Source of the DNA: Muribaculaceae bacterium
GTDB lineage: Bacteria; Bacteroidota; Bacteroidia; Bacteroidales; Muribaculaceae
Length of the DNA stretch: 64,000 nucleotides
NCBI GenBank assembly: GCA_017473615.1
Contig: JAFUKL010000025.1
Span: 1 to 64,000 of the forward strand
Direction: 5' to 3'
This document shows, one piece after another, positions 1-8,163 of this stretch. Both the position numbers and the translations under genes were made by a program. Under the pieces are notes generated by a model. It made no database searches. It saw only the letters and a list, made by a program, of their open reading frames with translations, and was not told the origin of the DNA. Position 1 is the first letter of the stretch. Each line of letters begins with the position of its first letter.

Positions 1-603
1 TTCCTGTTTCTCCTGTGTGGTTAAATGATATGTGAATACAGTATCAAATGACTGCTCTGTTCGATTCTGCTCATAATTATTGACAACCTCATAAGCTGTT
101 TCGATATGACGAAGCTCTTCAAGGGTCGTTTCTATTCTTGGAAGCAGATCTTCTGAACGATAACCACTTCTATCAAGTACAATTTTAAAGCGTCTATCAA
201 TACCCATATATCTAACAATACCCTCTACATCAATGATGTCAGATAACAAGTGGGTACAGATAAATCCAGTACCAAACTTGCCAGTCTGCCCTTCAAGATT
301 CTGTGAATCCTTAGAACTTACTTGCTGAACAAGTCCGGTAATATTCTTTGTACTGAAACAATCTCCATTGTGTCGGAACTTCAGTGTGTCTTGTGATACA
401 AGCTCTATTTCTACAGAAACTTTTCCAAAACGGTTTGGAACGTCTTTAGCATTCTGCAAAAGCTCCCATACCCAACGCTTGGCGGAAGCAGGTGGGTCTT
501 CTCTAATTTGTGAAAGTAATTGCAAAATCTTATCAGCAGTAAGCTTATAATTGTTATACGCAATTTCGTCATCTACTGTCATTGGCTTATTTGCATCCAT
601 CAT
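1..603 (-). CDS. GHKL/sacsin-like ATP-binding protein, N-terminal 201 residues (truncated by window edge)
   Basis: The minus strand is open from a double ATG at 603/600 to the window edge with no stop. The start of the protein looks like the N-terminal ATPase of sacsin-like GHKL proteins. The N-box is WELLQNAKD, with E47, N51 and D54. The G2 motif is GKFGTGF, with G109, G112 and G114. Between them, the usual DxGxG box reads HNGDCF around residue 78, a variant I associate with the sacsin-like branch. The effector part of the protein is not visible. Large proteins with this kind of ATPase occur in mobile elements and some defence loci, but no specific function can be given. A TAAATTTG promoter lies 44 bases upstream. 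The second ATG is an equally good start. Confidence 0.8.
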   Translation of the reverse strand, partial: MMDANKPMTVDDEIAYNNYKLTADKILQLLSQIREDPPASAKRWVWELLQNAKDVPNRFGKVSVEIELVSQDTLKFRHNGDCFSTKNITGLVQQVSSKDSQNLEGQTGKFGTGFICTHLLSDIIDVEGIVRYMGIDRRFKIVLDRSGYRSEDLLPRIETTLEELRHIETAYEVVNNYEQNRTEQSFDTVFTYHLTTQEKQE

Positions 604-646
604 ATATATATTGTTGCAATCAAATTGAATTGTCAGATTTTGAACA

Positions 647-654
647 CAAATTTA
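647..654 (-). promoter_or_regulatory. Bacteroidetes -7 promoter motif for the GHKL ATPase gene
   Basis: Read on the minus strand this is TAAATTTG, matching the TAnnTTTG consensus. It lies 44 bases before the first ATG. Confidence 0.5.
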
Positions 655-822
655 TAAAAGGATTTGCAGAATCACGAAGAAATCTCCGAAAATCTGCAAT
701 TTATTCTTGAATAAGGTTGTTGCTTTGCTATTTTGAATTTGTTATTCATTCTATATCCCCAAAGTTTTCACTTGTTATTATACCGACTTCGGAGTGATAA
801 GTTTGCGGAATGCGGCAAGGTT

Positions 823-953
823 TTCGGGAGTAACCCGAAAGGTTTTGAGTTACTCAAAACATACCTTGCCATGTTCCGGCGAACATCGAGTTTGAAGCGG
901 CTCAATTCATTTCGAGCAGCTGAAAACATACCTTGCTGTGTTCTGAAGAACAC
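823..953. repeat. Cluster of four hairpins with a repeated 14-mer
   Basis: Four perfect short palindromes follow one another: 823-839 (6-bp arms), 843-859 (8-bp arms, 1-base loop), 871-886 (6-bp arms) and 938-953 (7-bp arms, 2-base loop). The word AAAACATACCTTGC occurs at 856-869 and again at 923-936. Each copy is followed almost at once by a palindrome of the same shape, atgttc/gaacat and then gtgttct/agaacac. The arms differ but still pair. Confidence 0.65.
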
Positions 954-1066
954 AAGCCTGAAGTTTCGATTCGTGGTTTGTGAATGGTGGGATTGTCATA
1001 ACATAGGCAAGTAATATGGCGGTTTGTCAAGTTTGTGGGTAATAAGGCTATATAGCTCGCATGCGT

Positions 1067-1096
1067 GCCTGCCGTATAGCCGTATAGCCGGCAGGC
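1067..1096. repeat. GC-rich hairpin with tandem 8-bp repeat in the loop
   Basis: The arms GCCTGCCG (1067-1074) and CGGCAGGC (1089-1096) pair perfectly. Between and into the right arm the word TATAGCCG is repeated in tandem (1075-1090). The surrounding 60 bases are clearly richer in G+C than the neighbours. Confidence 0.55.
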
Positions 1097-1300
1097 CGGC
1101 TGGTCTGTGGCAAATAATGAATTGTGGGTTCTTGTTTCTTTGCGTTACCGCGAAGAAATGCTGCACTCGCTGTGAAATATCAAAGCAAGCTTTGTATATC
1201 TCGCTCGCTTGCTGTTTCTTTGAGGGAGGGATTCTTCTTCCTAAAAAGGAAACGGATAGCGAAGCAATACATGCTCTGCCATCCGTCTGAACTTCCTGTT

Positions 1301-1493
1301 TCCCATCGGTCGATCATCTCCTCTATGGGTACTTTGTGTGTGCGGACATGAAAGATGCAAGTTTTTTCGGAGCAATACTCTCGAAGAATGAGAGGAAGAT
1401 TGTATCGAAAACGGCTTGCCGCTTGAACTTGCAGATTTCAGATAATGTTCGCACATTTCTTTGTACCCATAGAGGAATGAACGTATGATGGGA
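1301..1493. repeat. Pair of about 30-bp inverted repeats around a 130-bp spacer
   Basis: The left arm (1301-1332) and the reverse complement of the right arm (1463-1493) share TCCCATC at the outer end and a perfect 14-bp block, TCCTCTATGGGTAC, at the inner end. The middle of each arm is diverged. Inside the right arm, GTTCGCAC resembles the inverse of GTGCGGAC next to the left arm. The arrangement resembles recombinase sites or an invertible segment. It lies 32 bases beyond the stop of the RhuM-like gene, in the same minus-strand direction. Confidence 0.55.
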
Positions 1494-1524
1494 ATTGACA
1501 AAAAGGTGCGTATGAATGAAATTC

Positions 1525-1923
1525 TCAATTTAAACCATACTTACTTTCATCCATACACTCGTGCGTACGCACATTCATATGAAGAATATAGTTTCTTGAA
1601 TTGGTTGTAAGTTTCTCAATAATGTATTCCCTTATTTTGTATGCCCCCAGTGTATTCAGTCGAAAGGATAAAGCAACAATCATCGGGAGTGCATAAACAT
1701 CTATGCTTATTCCATTGGATAATTTGATACCCCTTTGCGCCTCGTGTTTGTTAAGAACACCGCTTTTGTATATGGCTTTGACATTGGTTCTCAAAGTCGA
1801 ACATGTAACACCGAATAGCTCTATTAGCTCGTTTGTGCTCATCCAAATGTCGTTGGCTGTTGCGTCTGGGAAATGAATTCTTCCGTATTCATTCATTGTT
1901 ATGATATTTCTTTCTGTTTTCAT
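1525..1923 (-). CDS. Small RhuM-like DNA-binding protein downstream of the integrase
   Basis: The chosen start, MKTERN at 1923, gives 132 residues. A longer reading from 1962 would overlap the integrase stop, and a shorter one begins at 1896. The core runs from a WMSTNELIELFGV segment, a likely winged-helix or helix-turn-helix recognition unit, through a central beta region to a YALPMIVALSFRLNTLGA segment. That order and wording resemble the N-terminal DNA-binding domain of RhuM/virulence-type proteins, where the matching phrases are a WLTQxQIAELF-like helix and a LDMILAVGYRVNS-like segment. The likeness is partial, so the family call is tentative. It lies 23 bases behind the integrase in the same direction and is probably co-transcribed with it. 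A role in controlling integration or excision is possible but not shown. Confidence 0.6.
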   Translation of the reverse strand: MKTERNIITMNEYGRIHFPDATANDIWMSTNELIELFGVTCSTLRTNVKAIYKSGVLNKHEAQRGIKLSNGISIDVYALPMIVALSFRLNTLGAYKIREYIIEKLTTNSRNYILHMNVRTHECMDESKYGLN

Positions 1924-1946
1924 TTTCGTTATGTTTTGAATGGTTG

Positions 1947-3182
1947 TTAAATGGCATTGCAAATGAAACTCTCCATTGATTCTATCTGTTTGGATAGATT
2001 CTCGATGTCGTTACTTACCTTCTCGGCTGTAATCTTTGCATAAATTTGGGTGCTGCGTATGCTTGTATGTCCCATTAATTTTGACAGCGTTTCAATGGGT
2101 ACTCCGTTGGATAAGCAAATGGTCGTTGCATAGCTGTGTCTGCTTTGATGCCAGCAGACGTTCTTATTGATTCCGCATAACTTAGCCACTGCTTTTATTC
2201 CATGTCGGCAATTGGCATAGCAGGGTACGGGCAACAGTTTATTACCCTCTGCCATTCCTTGATACTTCTCGATGATATGTTTGGCAGTATCAAGCAATCG
2301 AATATTTGTTTCCGTTCCAGTTTTTTGTCGTTTGGTCTTAATCCATAAATGCCCATCGAATGATGTCTGCAAATGGTCAGTGGTTAGATTATACATGTCT
2401 CTCCAACTCAATCCACTAAAGCAGCAGAAAATAAAGAGGTCTCTAATCAGTTCGTAACTTTTCTTCTTGAAAGTTCCGTTGATAAGCATTGTGATTTCTT
2501 CTTTGGTCAGGAATCCTCTTTTCGTTTCCTCTTTGGTGATGCGATAGGCATAAAACGGGTCGCGTTGCAACCAACCGTTATTGATAGCTGTGTATATGAT
2601 ACTGCGGAACGGTATCATATACGACCATACGGTATTGGTACAATGGTTCTTCTCGGTACGAAGGAACAACTCGAAATCTGTAATGAATGCAGGGGACAGT
2701 TCACGCAAGGCAATATCGCTGACTTTGTAGCGATGCTTGATGAATTCTTCCAAATGGTTGTAAACGGTGCAATACTTCCAATAACTGCGTTGGCTTTTCA
2801 TCTTGCCCACTTGTTTGGCATAATCCTCATTATGCCGACGGAAAACGGCAAGCAGAGTCTTATGGTTTTGTCCCATACCCAAGAATGCGTTTCTTACTTT
2901 TTCTGCCGACACATAACCATCCCTATCAATGATTTCCTGATAAGCCTTATTGATGCCGACCCTGATTTTATCCAACATTCTGTTGACTTCTTGTGCAACA
3001 ACGCTTCTTCCCGACATTCTGCCGAGACTGACATTCCACAACTTTTCCTCTACATCCAATTTACAACTGAATTGGGAAATCTTGCCGTTTACGGTGATAC
3101 GACACATCACAGGCACAAGCCCGTTCTTCTTCGGGGCATTGCGCTTAAGATAGAATAATACCCTGAAAGTGCTTCTGCTCAT
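1947..3182 (-). CDS. Tyrosine recombinase/integrase of the Bacteroidetes mobile-element type
   Basis: This 411-residue protein has the three parts usual for Bacteroidetes integrases: an N-terminal arm-binding domain (about 1-100), a SAM-like core-binding domain (about 105-210) and a C-terminal catalytic domain. The catalytic residues visible are the beta-turn lysine in IKTKRQKTG, H345 and R348 in HQSRH, H372 in LMGH and the nucleophile Y381 in TQIYAK. The first catalytic arginine position is altered. Where most family members read GLR, this one reads GLS (GLSWRDM), the same kind of substitution known from the CTnDOT integrase, with an arginine two residues later. It should cut and join DNA at the element ends. 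A TAATTTTG promoter lies just upstream inside an 8-bp inverted repeat. No frameshift or truncation is seen, so it is probably active. Confidence 0.92.
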   Translation of the reverse strand: MSRSTFRVLFYLKRNAPKKNGLVPVMCRITVNGKISQFSCKLDVEEKLWNVSLGRMSGRSVVAQEVNRMLDKIRVGINKAYQEIIDRDGYVSAEKVRNAFLGMGQNHKTLLAVFRRHNEDYAKQVGKMKSQRSYWKYCTVYNHLEEFIKHRYKVSDIALRELSPAFITDFELFLRTEKNHCTNTVWSYMIPFRSIIYTAINNGWLQRDPFYAYRITKEETKRGFLTKEEITMLINGTFKKKSYELIRDLFIFCCFSGLSWRDMYNLTTDHLQTSFDGHLWIKTKRQKTGTETNIRLLDTAKHIIEKYQGMAEGNKLLPVPCYANCRHGIKAVAKLCGINKNVCWHQSRHSYATTICLSNGVPIETLSKLMGHTSIRSTQIYAKITAEKVSNDIENLSKQIESMESFICNAI

Positions 3183-3223
3183 AACTCTACTTTTTTGTTT
3201 GCAAAATTATTTATGGTAGAGTT
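3183..3223 (-). promoter_or_regulatory. Integrase promoter inside an 8-bp inverted repeat
   Basis: On the minus strand the -7 motif TAATTTTG is at 3209-3202, about 20 bases before the integrase ATG. Perfect inverted repeats AACTCTAC (3183-3190) and GTAGAGTT (3216-3223) flank the motif. This could be an operator, or a core site of the recombinase itself. Confidence 0.45.
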
Positions 3224-3567
3224 GAGTGACGGTAAGCAAAACACAGCGTATCGGTGCAAAAGAATCTGCCGAAGCGAAAGTGAAACGAAGATATGAGGAA
3301 CTTCGCTATATTTGCAACCATAATCGCTTCACAAGTATTGCTATTCAATCTGTTACAGCAACCAAAACAGTCGTTCAAAGTCAAGAGTCAAAGTAACGGG
3401 ATAGTAACGAAACTTTGTCATTTCTTGGCTTTTTATCGGCATTTGATGGCACAGCAACATCTTGGCAAACACTGTTAAATCGCTAACAGACAACATTCTT
3501 TCCCCATTTCGCACTCACTTTCGTTTCTTTGTTGTATCTTTGTCGGTATAAATAAGAATACATAAAA
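3224..3567. other. Boundary stretch between integrated element and core chromosome
   Basis: A 61-codon plus-strand frame at 3293-3478 has no recognisable features and is not called. A TATATTTG word near 3307 could be a promoter but has no gene behind it. I see no tRNA here that would explain the insertion site. Confidence 0.4.
3535..3542 (+). promoter_or_regulatory. -7 promoter motif for the EamA transporter gene
   Basis: TATCTTTG matches TAnnTTTG. It lies 25 bases before the ATG at 3568, followed by an AT-rich leader. Confidence 0.55.
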
Positions 3568-4494
3568 ATGGGAAGTGCAGTAGGAGTAACCGGAAAAGAG
3601 AGAATGAAAGGGCATTTGGCTCTGCTGTTTGCTAATAGCGCATGGGGGCTTATGGCTCCCATATCCAAAGGTTTGTTGAATTTGGGCGTGATTTCGCCGT
3701 TGGCATTGTCGGGAGTGCGTATCATGGGAGGTGCTTTGCTGTTCTGGTTAGTGAGTGCTCTCACACCCGATAGTGTGATAAAGAAAGAGAAGATCGAACC
3801 GGGCGATTTTGTTAAGATATTCTTTGCGGGATTATTGGTTATAGCTGCCAATCAGATACTTGTTGTGCAAGGGATGAGCTATACAAGTCCGGTGGATGCG
3901 GCTGTAGTTTGCAGTACTACTCCTATTTTTACGCTTGTTCTTGCCACAATTATTCTGAAAGAGAAGCTCACGTCGTTTCGCATAGGAGGTGTGGCGTTGG
4001 GATTTGCAGCTGTGGTGGTATTTTCGCTATGGGGTGAGGCAGACTTATCTATGAATGTGACTAATCCGATATTAGGTAATTCGTTTTGCATCTTAGCTCA
4101 AATGTGCGGGGCTGCCTATCTTGTTGTTTTCGGGAAGTTGATAAGCAAATATTCTCCATTTACCATGATGAAGTGGATGATGCTAATGTCGGCTGTTGTC
4201 ATATTCCCATTCACAATAGGTGATATATTAGAAATCGATTGGACTGCATTTCCGGTGGAAGGATTTCTGGAGCTCGCTTATATTGTGGTACTTGGTTCTT
4301 GCTTATGCTATTTGATGATACCGTTTGCTCAGCGCAGGTTGAAACCTACGGTGATCGCAATGTATAATTATTTGCAACCCGTAGTAGCCACTCTTGTGTC
4401 GGTGGTTATAGGGATGGCTATGCTTGATGCCGTTAAGGCAGGTTCTGCTTTGCTGATTTTCCTTGCCGTATGGATGGTGAGCAAAGAGCGATAA
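3568..4494 (+). CDS. EamA/DMT-family transporter
   Basis: A 308-residue hydrophobic protein with about ten membrane segments arranged as two EamA repeats (about 14-150 and 165-305), the usual size for the drug/metabolite transporter superfamily. Recognisable family features are the first helix with WGLMAPISK, the end of repeat one with LKEKLTSFRIGGVALGF, and the second repeat with YNYLQPVVATLVSV. Such proteins export amino acids, metabolites or drugs across the inner membrane; the substrate cannot be read from sequence. The promoter supports the start at 3568, but relatives often begin at the internal MKGH, here at 3604. Its last 62 bases overlap the end of the convergent MATE gene, so the two messages are complementary at their 3' ends. 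Confidence 0.85.
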   Translation: MGSAVGVTGKERMKGHLALLFANSAWGLMAPISKGLLNLGVISPLALSGVRIMGGALLFWLVSALTPDSVIKKEKIEPGDFVKIFFAGLLVIAANQILVVQGMSYTSPVDAAVVCSTTPIFTLVLATIILKEKLTSFRIGGVALGFAAVVVFSLWGEADLSMNVTNPILGNSFCILAQMCGAAYLVVFGKLISKYSPFTMMKWMMLMSAVVIFPFTIGDILEIDWTAFPVEGFLELAYIVVLGSCLCYLMIPFAQRRLKPTVIAMYNYLQPVVATLVSVVIGMAMLDAVKAGSALLIFLAVWMVSKER

Positions 4495-5809
4495 TGACGG
4501 TTATGACGCATGTGATGACTTCTCCGGCGGGAACGGCAAGCCAAATGCCATCCACACCTAATATTTGAGGCATAAGCCAAAATGCTAACCCGAGAAATAT
4601 AAATCCTCTCATTAATGTAATGAGCATGGCAGTCTTGCTCTTTTCTATGCTTTGGAAATGAGTTATTGCTATTATGTTGACTGCACAAGGGATAAAGCAC
4701 AGCGCATAAAGGGGAAATCCTGCTGTAGCTATGGCATGTGCGGGGGACTCGCTACTTACGAATAGTGAGGAAATATCGTAACTGTAAATGCATGTAATTC
4801 CTGAAATTATAAGGCTGCAGAAGATTGCCGCAGTGAGTGCGAGACGTGTAGACGAAAAAATACGCCCGACGTTACCAATACCGTGATTGTAGCTTATTAT
4901 GGGCTGAACCGATTGAGCTATCGCATTGTCGAGCATGAATATTATAGGAAAGAAATAGCATGATATGCTGAAAGCTGCAACACCGTCTTTCCCGAGGTGG
5001 TTTATGAATACGATATTTCCTGAGAACATCATGAAACTTATGGCTAATTCCCCGAGGAATGACGGGAATCCAAGTACACATATACGGCGTACGGTAGATG
5101 CTATTCCGGTACTTGTCTTTTTCAGGAAGATAGAGCAAATGTGCAGTTTGCGCTTTTTGTTTAACAAATATACTGCGGTCATTGATGCACCCACAAGTGA
5201 GCCGATACTTGTGGCTATCGCTGCTCCCATGATTCCGTATTGCAACGGGAATATAAACAGGTAATCAAGCACTAAATTTATTATGGCGGCTGTAATGGAG
5301 CAAAGCATGGCGAATTTTGGTGCGCCATCGAGCCTGACGAAAAAACTGCTTGACACAAGAAATGCGTTGCTTGCAGAAAACGGAATAAACCCGAGTAAAT
5401 ACAAGTGTGCCAATGGCATTAATTCCTCGGAGCATCCGAGTAATTTTAGGGATGTGTAAGGGAATATCAATATCACAGCCGAACATAGCAACAGAAATAA
5501 TGTGGATATGATAAGGGAAACCGACATATATATACGTGCCTTTTCCTCATGTCCTTGCGATAGACTTATGGACGAGATGATTGAACCACCCATTCCGAAC
5601 ATAAGTGCTATGCCGGTAGCAAAAGTCCATGCGGGAGCCACTATGTTAACGGCGGCAAGGGCATCGCTACCCAATCCGTGCCCTACAAATATTCCGTCGG
5701 TAATGATGAGCAAAACAGAGAACATCATTCCGGCAACTGTCGGGAAAAACAATTTGCCGAAAAGTTTTCCTATAGGCTCTTTCCCGTAATCTATGCTGAT
5801 ACTGCTCAT
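4433..5809 (-). CDS. MATE-family efflux transporter
   Basis: A 458-residue, strongly hydrophobic protein with about twelve membrane segments in two six-helix halves, matching the multidrug and toxin extrusion family. Typical phrases are FFPTVAGMMFSVLLIITDGIFVGHGLG near the N-terminus, opening the first half, and FPSFLGELAISFMMFSGNIVFINHLG opening the second half near residue 240. MATE proteins exchange cationic drugs or metabolites for sodium ions or protons at the inner membrane. The closest general resemblance is to MepA-like members; the substrate is unknown. The gene lies 77 bases downstream of the Ig-like lipoprotein gene in the same direction and may share its transcript. Its 3' end overlaps the convergent transporter gene by 62 bases. 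Confidence 0.9.
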   Translation of the reverse strand: MSSISIDYGKEPIGKLFGKLFFPTVAGMMFSVLLIITDGIFVGHGLGSDALAAVNIVAPAWTFATGIALMFGMGGSIISSISLSQGHEEKARIYMSVSLIISTLFLLLCSAVILIFPYTSLKLLGCSEELMPLAHLYLLGFIPFSASNAFLVSSSFFVRLDGAPKFAMLCSITAAIINLVLDYLFIFPLQYGIMGAAIATSIGSLVGASMTAVYLLNKKRKLHICSIFLKKTSTGIASTVRRICVLGFPSFLGELAISFMMFSGNIVFINHLGKDGVAAFSISCYFFPIIFMLDNAIAQSVQPIISYNHGIGNVGRIFSSTRLALTAAIFCSLIISGITCIYSYDISSLFVSSESPAHAIATAGFPLYALCFIPCAVNIIAITHFQSIEKSKTAMLITLMRGFIFLGLAFWLMPQILGVDGIWLAVPAGEVITCVITVIIALCSPSIRQGKSAKQNLP

Positions 5810-5886
5810 TGTTACGCTTTATTTAGCCGGTGTGAATCGTGATTGCATTATTTAACACATTGCCGGCATCATTTGTTCTGTTGAAC

Positions 5887-7887
5887 TCACCTTCTTAACG
5901 TACGAGGGGCATTGTTACGCATGTCATTGTATTTGTTGCCCGTATATGAATTGGGGTTGCCAAAGTCGGTTCCGAATTCTTCCTCTTCTTCCTCTTCAGT
6001 GACCTTTTTCTCCTTGTCGTAATCCTTCGGTTTGTTCTTTCTTATTTCCATAGGTTTCTGAACGTCGACAGGCAACTCGTAGATATCCCAATTTTGTTCT
6101 ATATCCCAATTTTGTTTCAGCTTGAGCTTTTTGGGGTAATAGTACACTTCTTCCGGTTGGCGGTGTTCGCTATAATTCCCGGTATCCCATTTACCGTTGC
6201 CGTTGGCATCTATTACCACACGTGCATAGTAGTCGCCGGGATTGATGTTAAATAAGTCGGCAGTACCGTTTTTCACAGGAGCTGTATACATTACTTTGTC
6301 GGAGCCGTTAAGCAATTCCACAAAAGCACTGTCGTTCAGATTTATCTTGAAGAATAAGTTAGAGTATTCTTCAAGTGCTTTCACTTTGAAATCGGCTTTT
6401 AGACTTCCGTTATAAATACCGTATATGTCGAAAATTGTCATGGAGTCTATGGATACGGAATATTCACCGCCCGGTTCCCATGCGTAATCCACTTTATAAT
6501 TGAGTAACCCCATTATGCTGTCGCGTACAAGCTTTACCGTTCCCAGTTCATTCCAAATGGTATCGACTTTTTGTCTCAGATGCACTGCGCCTGATACAAT
6601 GGAATCTATAGGGGTTTCCGAGCTGAATCTTAACGGTGCGTAGACGTCCACGCTGTTCGGACTTGATACCTTGAACGTTATAAGCGGAATCTCGGGTATG
6701 GTGTCGGTCAGTGTATCGTTTTCTTCCTCTTTTTTCTTCTTTTCCTCTTTCTCTTTCTTCTCTTTTTCTTTCTTGCTCATTTTTTTGAGGTTGAAATAAA
6801 TAGAGTCGTTGGTGAATGTACGGTTGTCGAGCGTATCGGTGTGCAGATAACGCATATTCACCCGGATTGTATCCGACTTGATAAGCGCAGAGTCGGTAAT
6901 CCAATATCTTAAAGTATCGTTATGTTGTGAATTGTCAAGCACATACCATTTCTTTGAATTGTCAAAGTTCTCGGGAATGACAACTTCAAGTTGTGGAATC
7001 GTATCGCTCGGTGCAGAAAATATGACAGAAAAACGGTTGTCGGCTATACGCTCGTTGTTGACAAGATATAGCGATTTGAAATCTTCGTTGAAAGATGTCA
7101 GCAGTATGTCGTTCGGAAGGAACAGGCTGTGTTTTGCCCTTACAATGGTATCAGTTACCATTTGCGAGGTGAAAACCGTATCCATTGTCTCGATTTCTGT
7201 TACTGACGGTATGATAATTTCATCGAGGAATGCCAAATCTTCGGTGCGTGTGAATTTGTAGTCGCGATCTACATCGTTTAATGCAAAAATGTGATACTTT
7301 CCGGGCTTGATATTGCGCAATGTGAACTGACCTGATTCGTTGGTGCGTGCTATACGCTCGAATGGCAACGTTCTGAAAGCCGAGTCGTCAAGGCAGGAAT
7401 GTATGCCGATGAAAAAATCTTTTTGCGGTTCTAAATCGCGTGCGTTAAGCAATATGCCGGAAACCTGCAGTGTGTCGATGGTGTCACCTGTGGCAAATGC
7501 GAAAGAGAAACCCGACAACGGATTGTTTTCGTTGTTGTCCTGTATGGCATCGCTGAAATCTATAACGTATGTCGTGTTGGGCTTTAGCGTATCCTTAAAT
7601 TCGATATTTATTTTTTTGCCGTTTGCCCTTATCGAGGGATTCTCCTTTTGTGCAGGAGATACAACTACTTTTGTGGATTGGTCTTTAAGCAGGATATATT
7701 CATTGAATTGTATTTCAATATCCTTTTTAGTGTAATTTTTTGTGTTTGGAACCGGGTTACTGCCTATGAAAACGGGTGGATCCACATCGCGCGGACCTCC
7801 CTCGGGGCGTCCTATACTGGCGCATGAATACAGCAGTCCTGCTATCAAGACTGTCGTTATGAGGTATGTTGTCTTTTCTATTTTCAC
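5887..7887 (-). CDS. Ig-like domain lipoprotein conserved in Bacteroidales
   Basis: A 666-residue lipoprotein. The signal peptide ends in LLYSCAS, with the lipidated cysteine at C22. Next comes RPEGGPRDVDPPVF, a typical opening of Bacteroidetes proteins with an N-terminal Ig-like Big_5 domain (about 35-135, ending FAFATGD). A carboxypeptidase-regulatory-like segment with NESGQFTLRNIKPGKYHIFALNDVDRDYKF lies around residues 180-215. A highly charged lysine/glutamate stretch around 370-395 is probably a helical spacer. A second small domain near 560-610 carries DANGNGKWDTGNY, a calcium-site-like phrase. No catalytic motif is seen. It probably sits in the outer-membrane or periplasmic envelope, and its function is not known to me. 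The -7 motif TAACTTTG lies about 100 bases upstream. Confidence 0.8.
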   Translation of the reverse strand: MKIEKTTYLITTVLIAGLLYSCASIGRPEGGPRDVDPPVFIGSNPVPNTKNYTKKDIEIQFNEYILLKDQSTKVVVSPAQKENPSIRANGKKINIEFKDTLKPNTTYVIDFSDAIQDNNENNPLSGFSFAFATGDTIDTLQVSGILLNARDLEPQKDFFIGIHSCLDDSAFRTLPFERIARTNESGQFTLRNIKPGKYHIFALNDVDRDYKFTRTEDLAFLDEIIIPSVTEIETMDTVFTSQMVTDTIVRAKHSLFLPNDILLTSFNEDFKSLYLVNNERIADNRFSVIFSAPSDTIPQLEVVIPENFDNSKKWYVLDNSQHNDTLRYWITDSALIKSDTIRVNMRYLHTDTLDNRTFTNDSIYFNLKKMSKKEKEKKEKEEKKKKEEENDTLTDTIPEIPLITFKVSSPNSVDVYAPLRFSSETPIDSIVSGAVHLRQKVDTIWNELGTVKLVRDSIMGLLNYKVDYAWEPGGEYSVSIDSMTIFDIYGIYNGSLKADFKVKALEEYSNLFFKINLNDSAFVELLNGSDKVMYTAPVKNGTADLFNINPGDYYARVVIDANGNGKWDTGNYSEHRQPEEVYYYPKKLKLKQNWDIEQNWDIYELPVDVQKPMEIRKNKPKDYDKEKKVTEEEEEEEFGTDFGNPNSYTGNKYNDMRNNAPRTLRR

Positions 7888-7983
7888 CTTTATTTTGTTT
7901 TTGACGGTAATAAAACAAACGCTATATCAAGCGATACAATTATGGGAATTTGTCGAAGTTTCCCTAACACTCAAGAAGTTTGG

Positions 7984-7991
7984 CAAAGTTA
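7984..7991 (-). promoter_or_regulatory. -7 promoter motif for the Ig-like lipoprotein gene
   Basis: Minus-strand TAACTTTG fits TAnnTTTG and would give a leader of about 90 bases. Confidence 0.45.
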
Positions 7992-8097
7992 CTAAAAAAT
8001 GATGATTTTGCTCCGTTTTAGCATCTATTAAATAAAAAATATGTGGTAAAAAAACGGAAAAGCGGTGTTAAATTTTTTTCACTTGAATAATTTGATG

Positions 8098-8105
8098 TAT
8101 ATTTG
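8098..8105 (+). promoter_or_regulatory. -7 promoter motif for secDF
   Basis: TATATTTG fits TAnnTTTG and lies 58 bases before the ATG. The leader is very A-rich. Confidence 0.55.
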
Positions 8106-8163
8106 CAAGCTGTAAATTATACGTAGAAAAATTTTATAACAAAATAACTAACAAAAATAACAC

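Larger units (their letters stand above)
604..1524. other. Gene-free stretch with hairpins and inverted repeats
   Basis: No convincing gene lies here. The short open frames change character every few codons and lack a family resemblance. The stretch holds the ATPase promoter (647-654), a run of hairpins (823-953), a GC-rich hairpin (1067-1096) and a pair of long inverted repeats (1301-1493). These are described separately. Confidence 0.6.
1..3230. mobile_element. Right end of an integrated element
   Basis: The first 3.2 kb differs from the conserved chromosomal genes that follow. It carries a tyrosine recombinase as its outermost gene, a small RhuM-like DNA-binding gene downstream of it, a 920-base gene-free stretch full of hairpins, and a GHKL ATPase gene, all on the minus strand. 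An integrase at the boundary with core genes is typical of one end of an integrative or mobilizable element. The right limit is set just beyond the integrase promoter and is approximate. No attachment-site duplication can be identified because the other end lies outside the window. The element call is an inference. Confidence 0.5.

Noticed and set aside
1024-1351. Overlapping small plus-strand open frames in the left gene-free stretch
   Set aside because: Two frames overlap each other, contain the GC-rich hairpin and tandem repeat, and look like no known family.
2565-3158. A 197-codon plus-strand open frame opposite the integrase
   Set aside because: It lies wholly antisense to a well-supported integrase with all catalytic residues, has no family resemblance and no promoter motif.
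3293-3478. A 61-codon open frame in the gap before the EamA gene
   Set aside because: It has no recognisable motif, and the real promoter for the next gene lies just beyond it. It could be a leader peptide, but nothing supports that.
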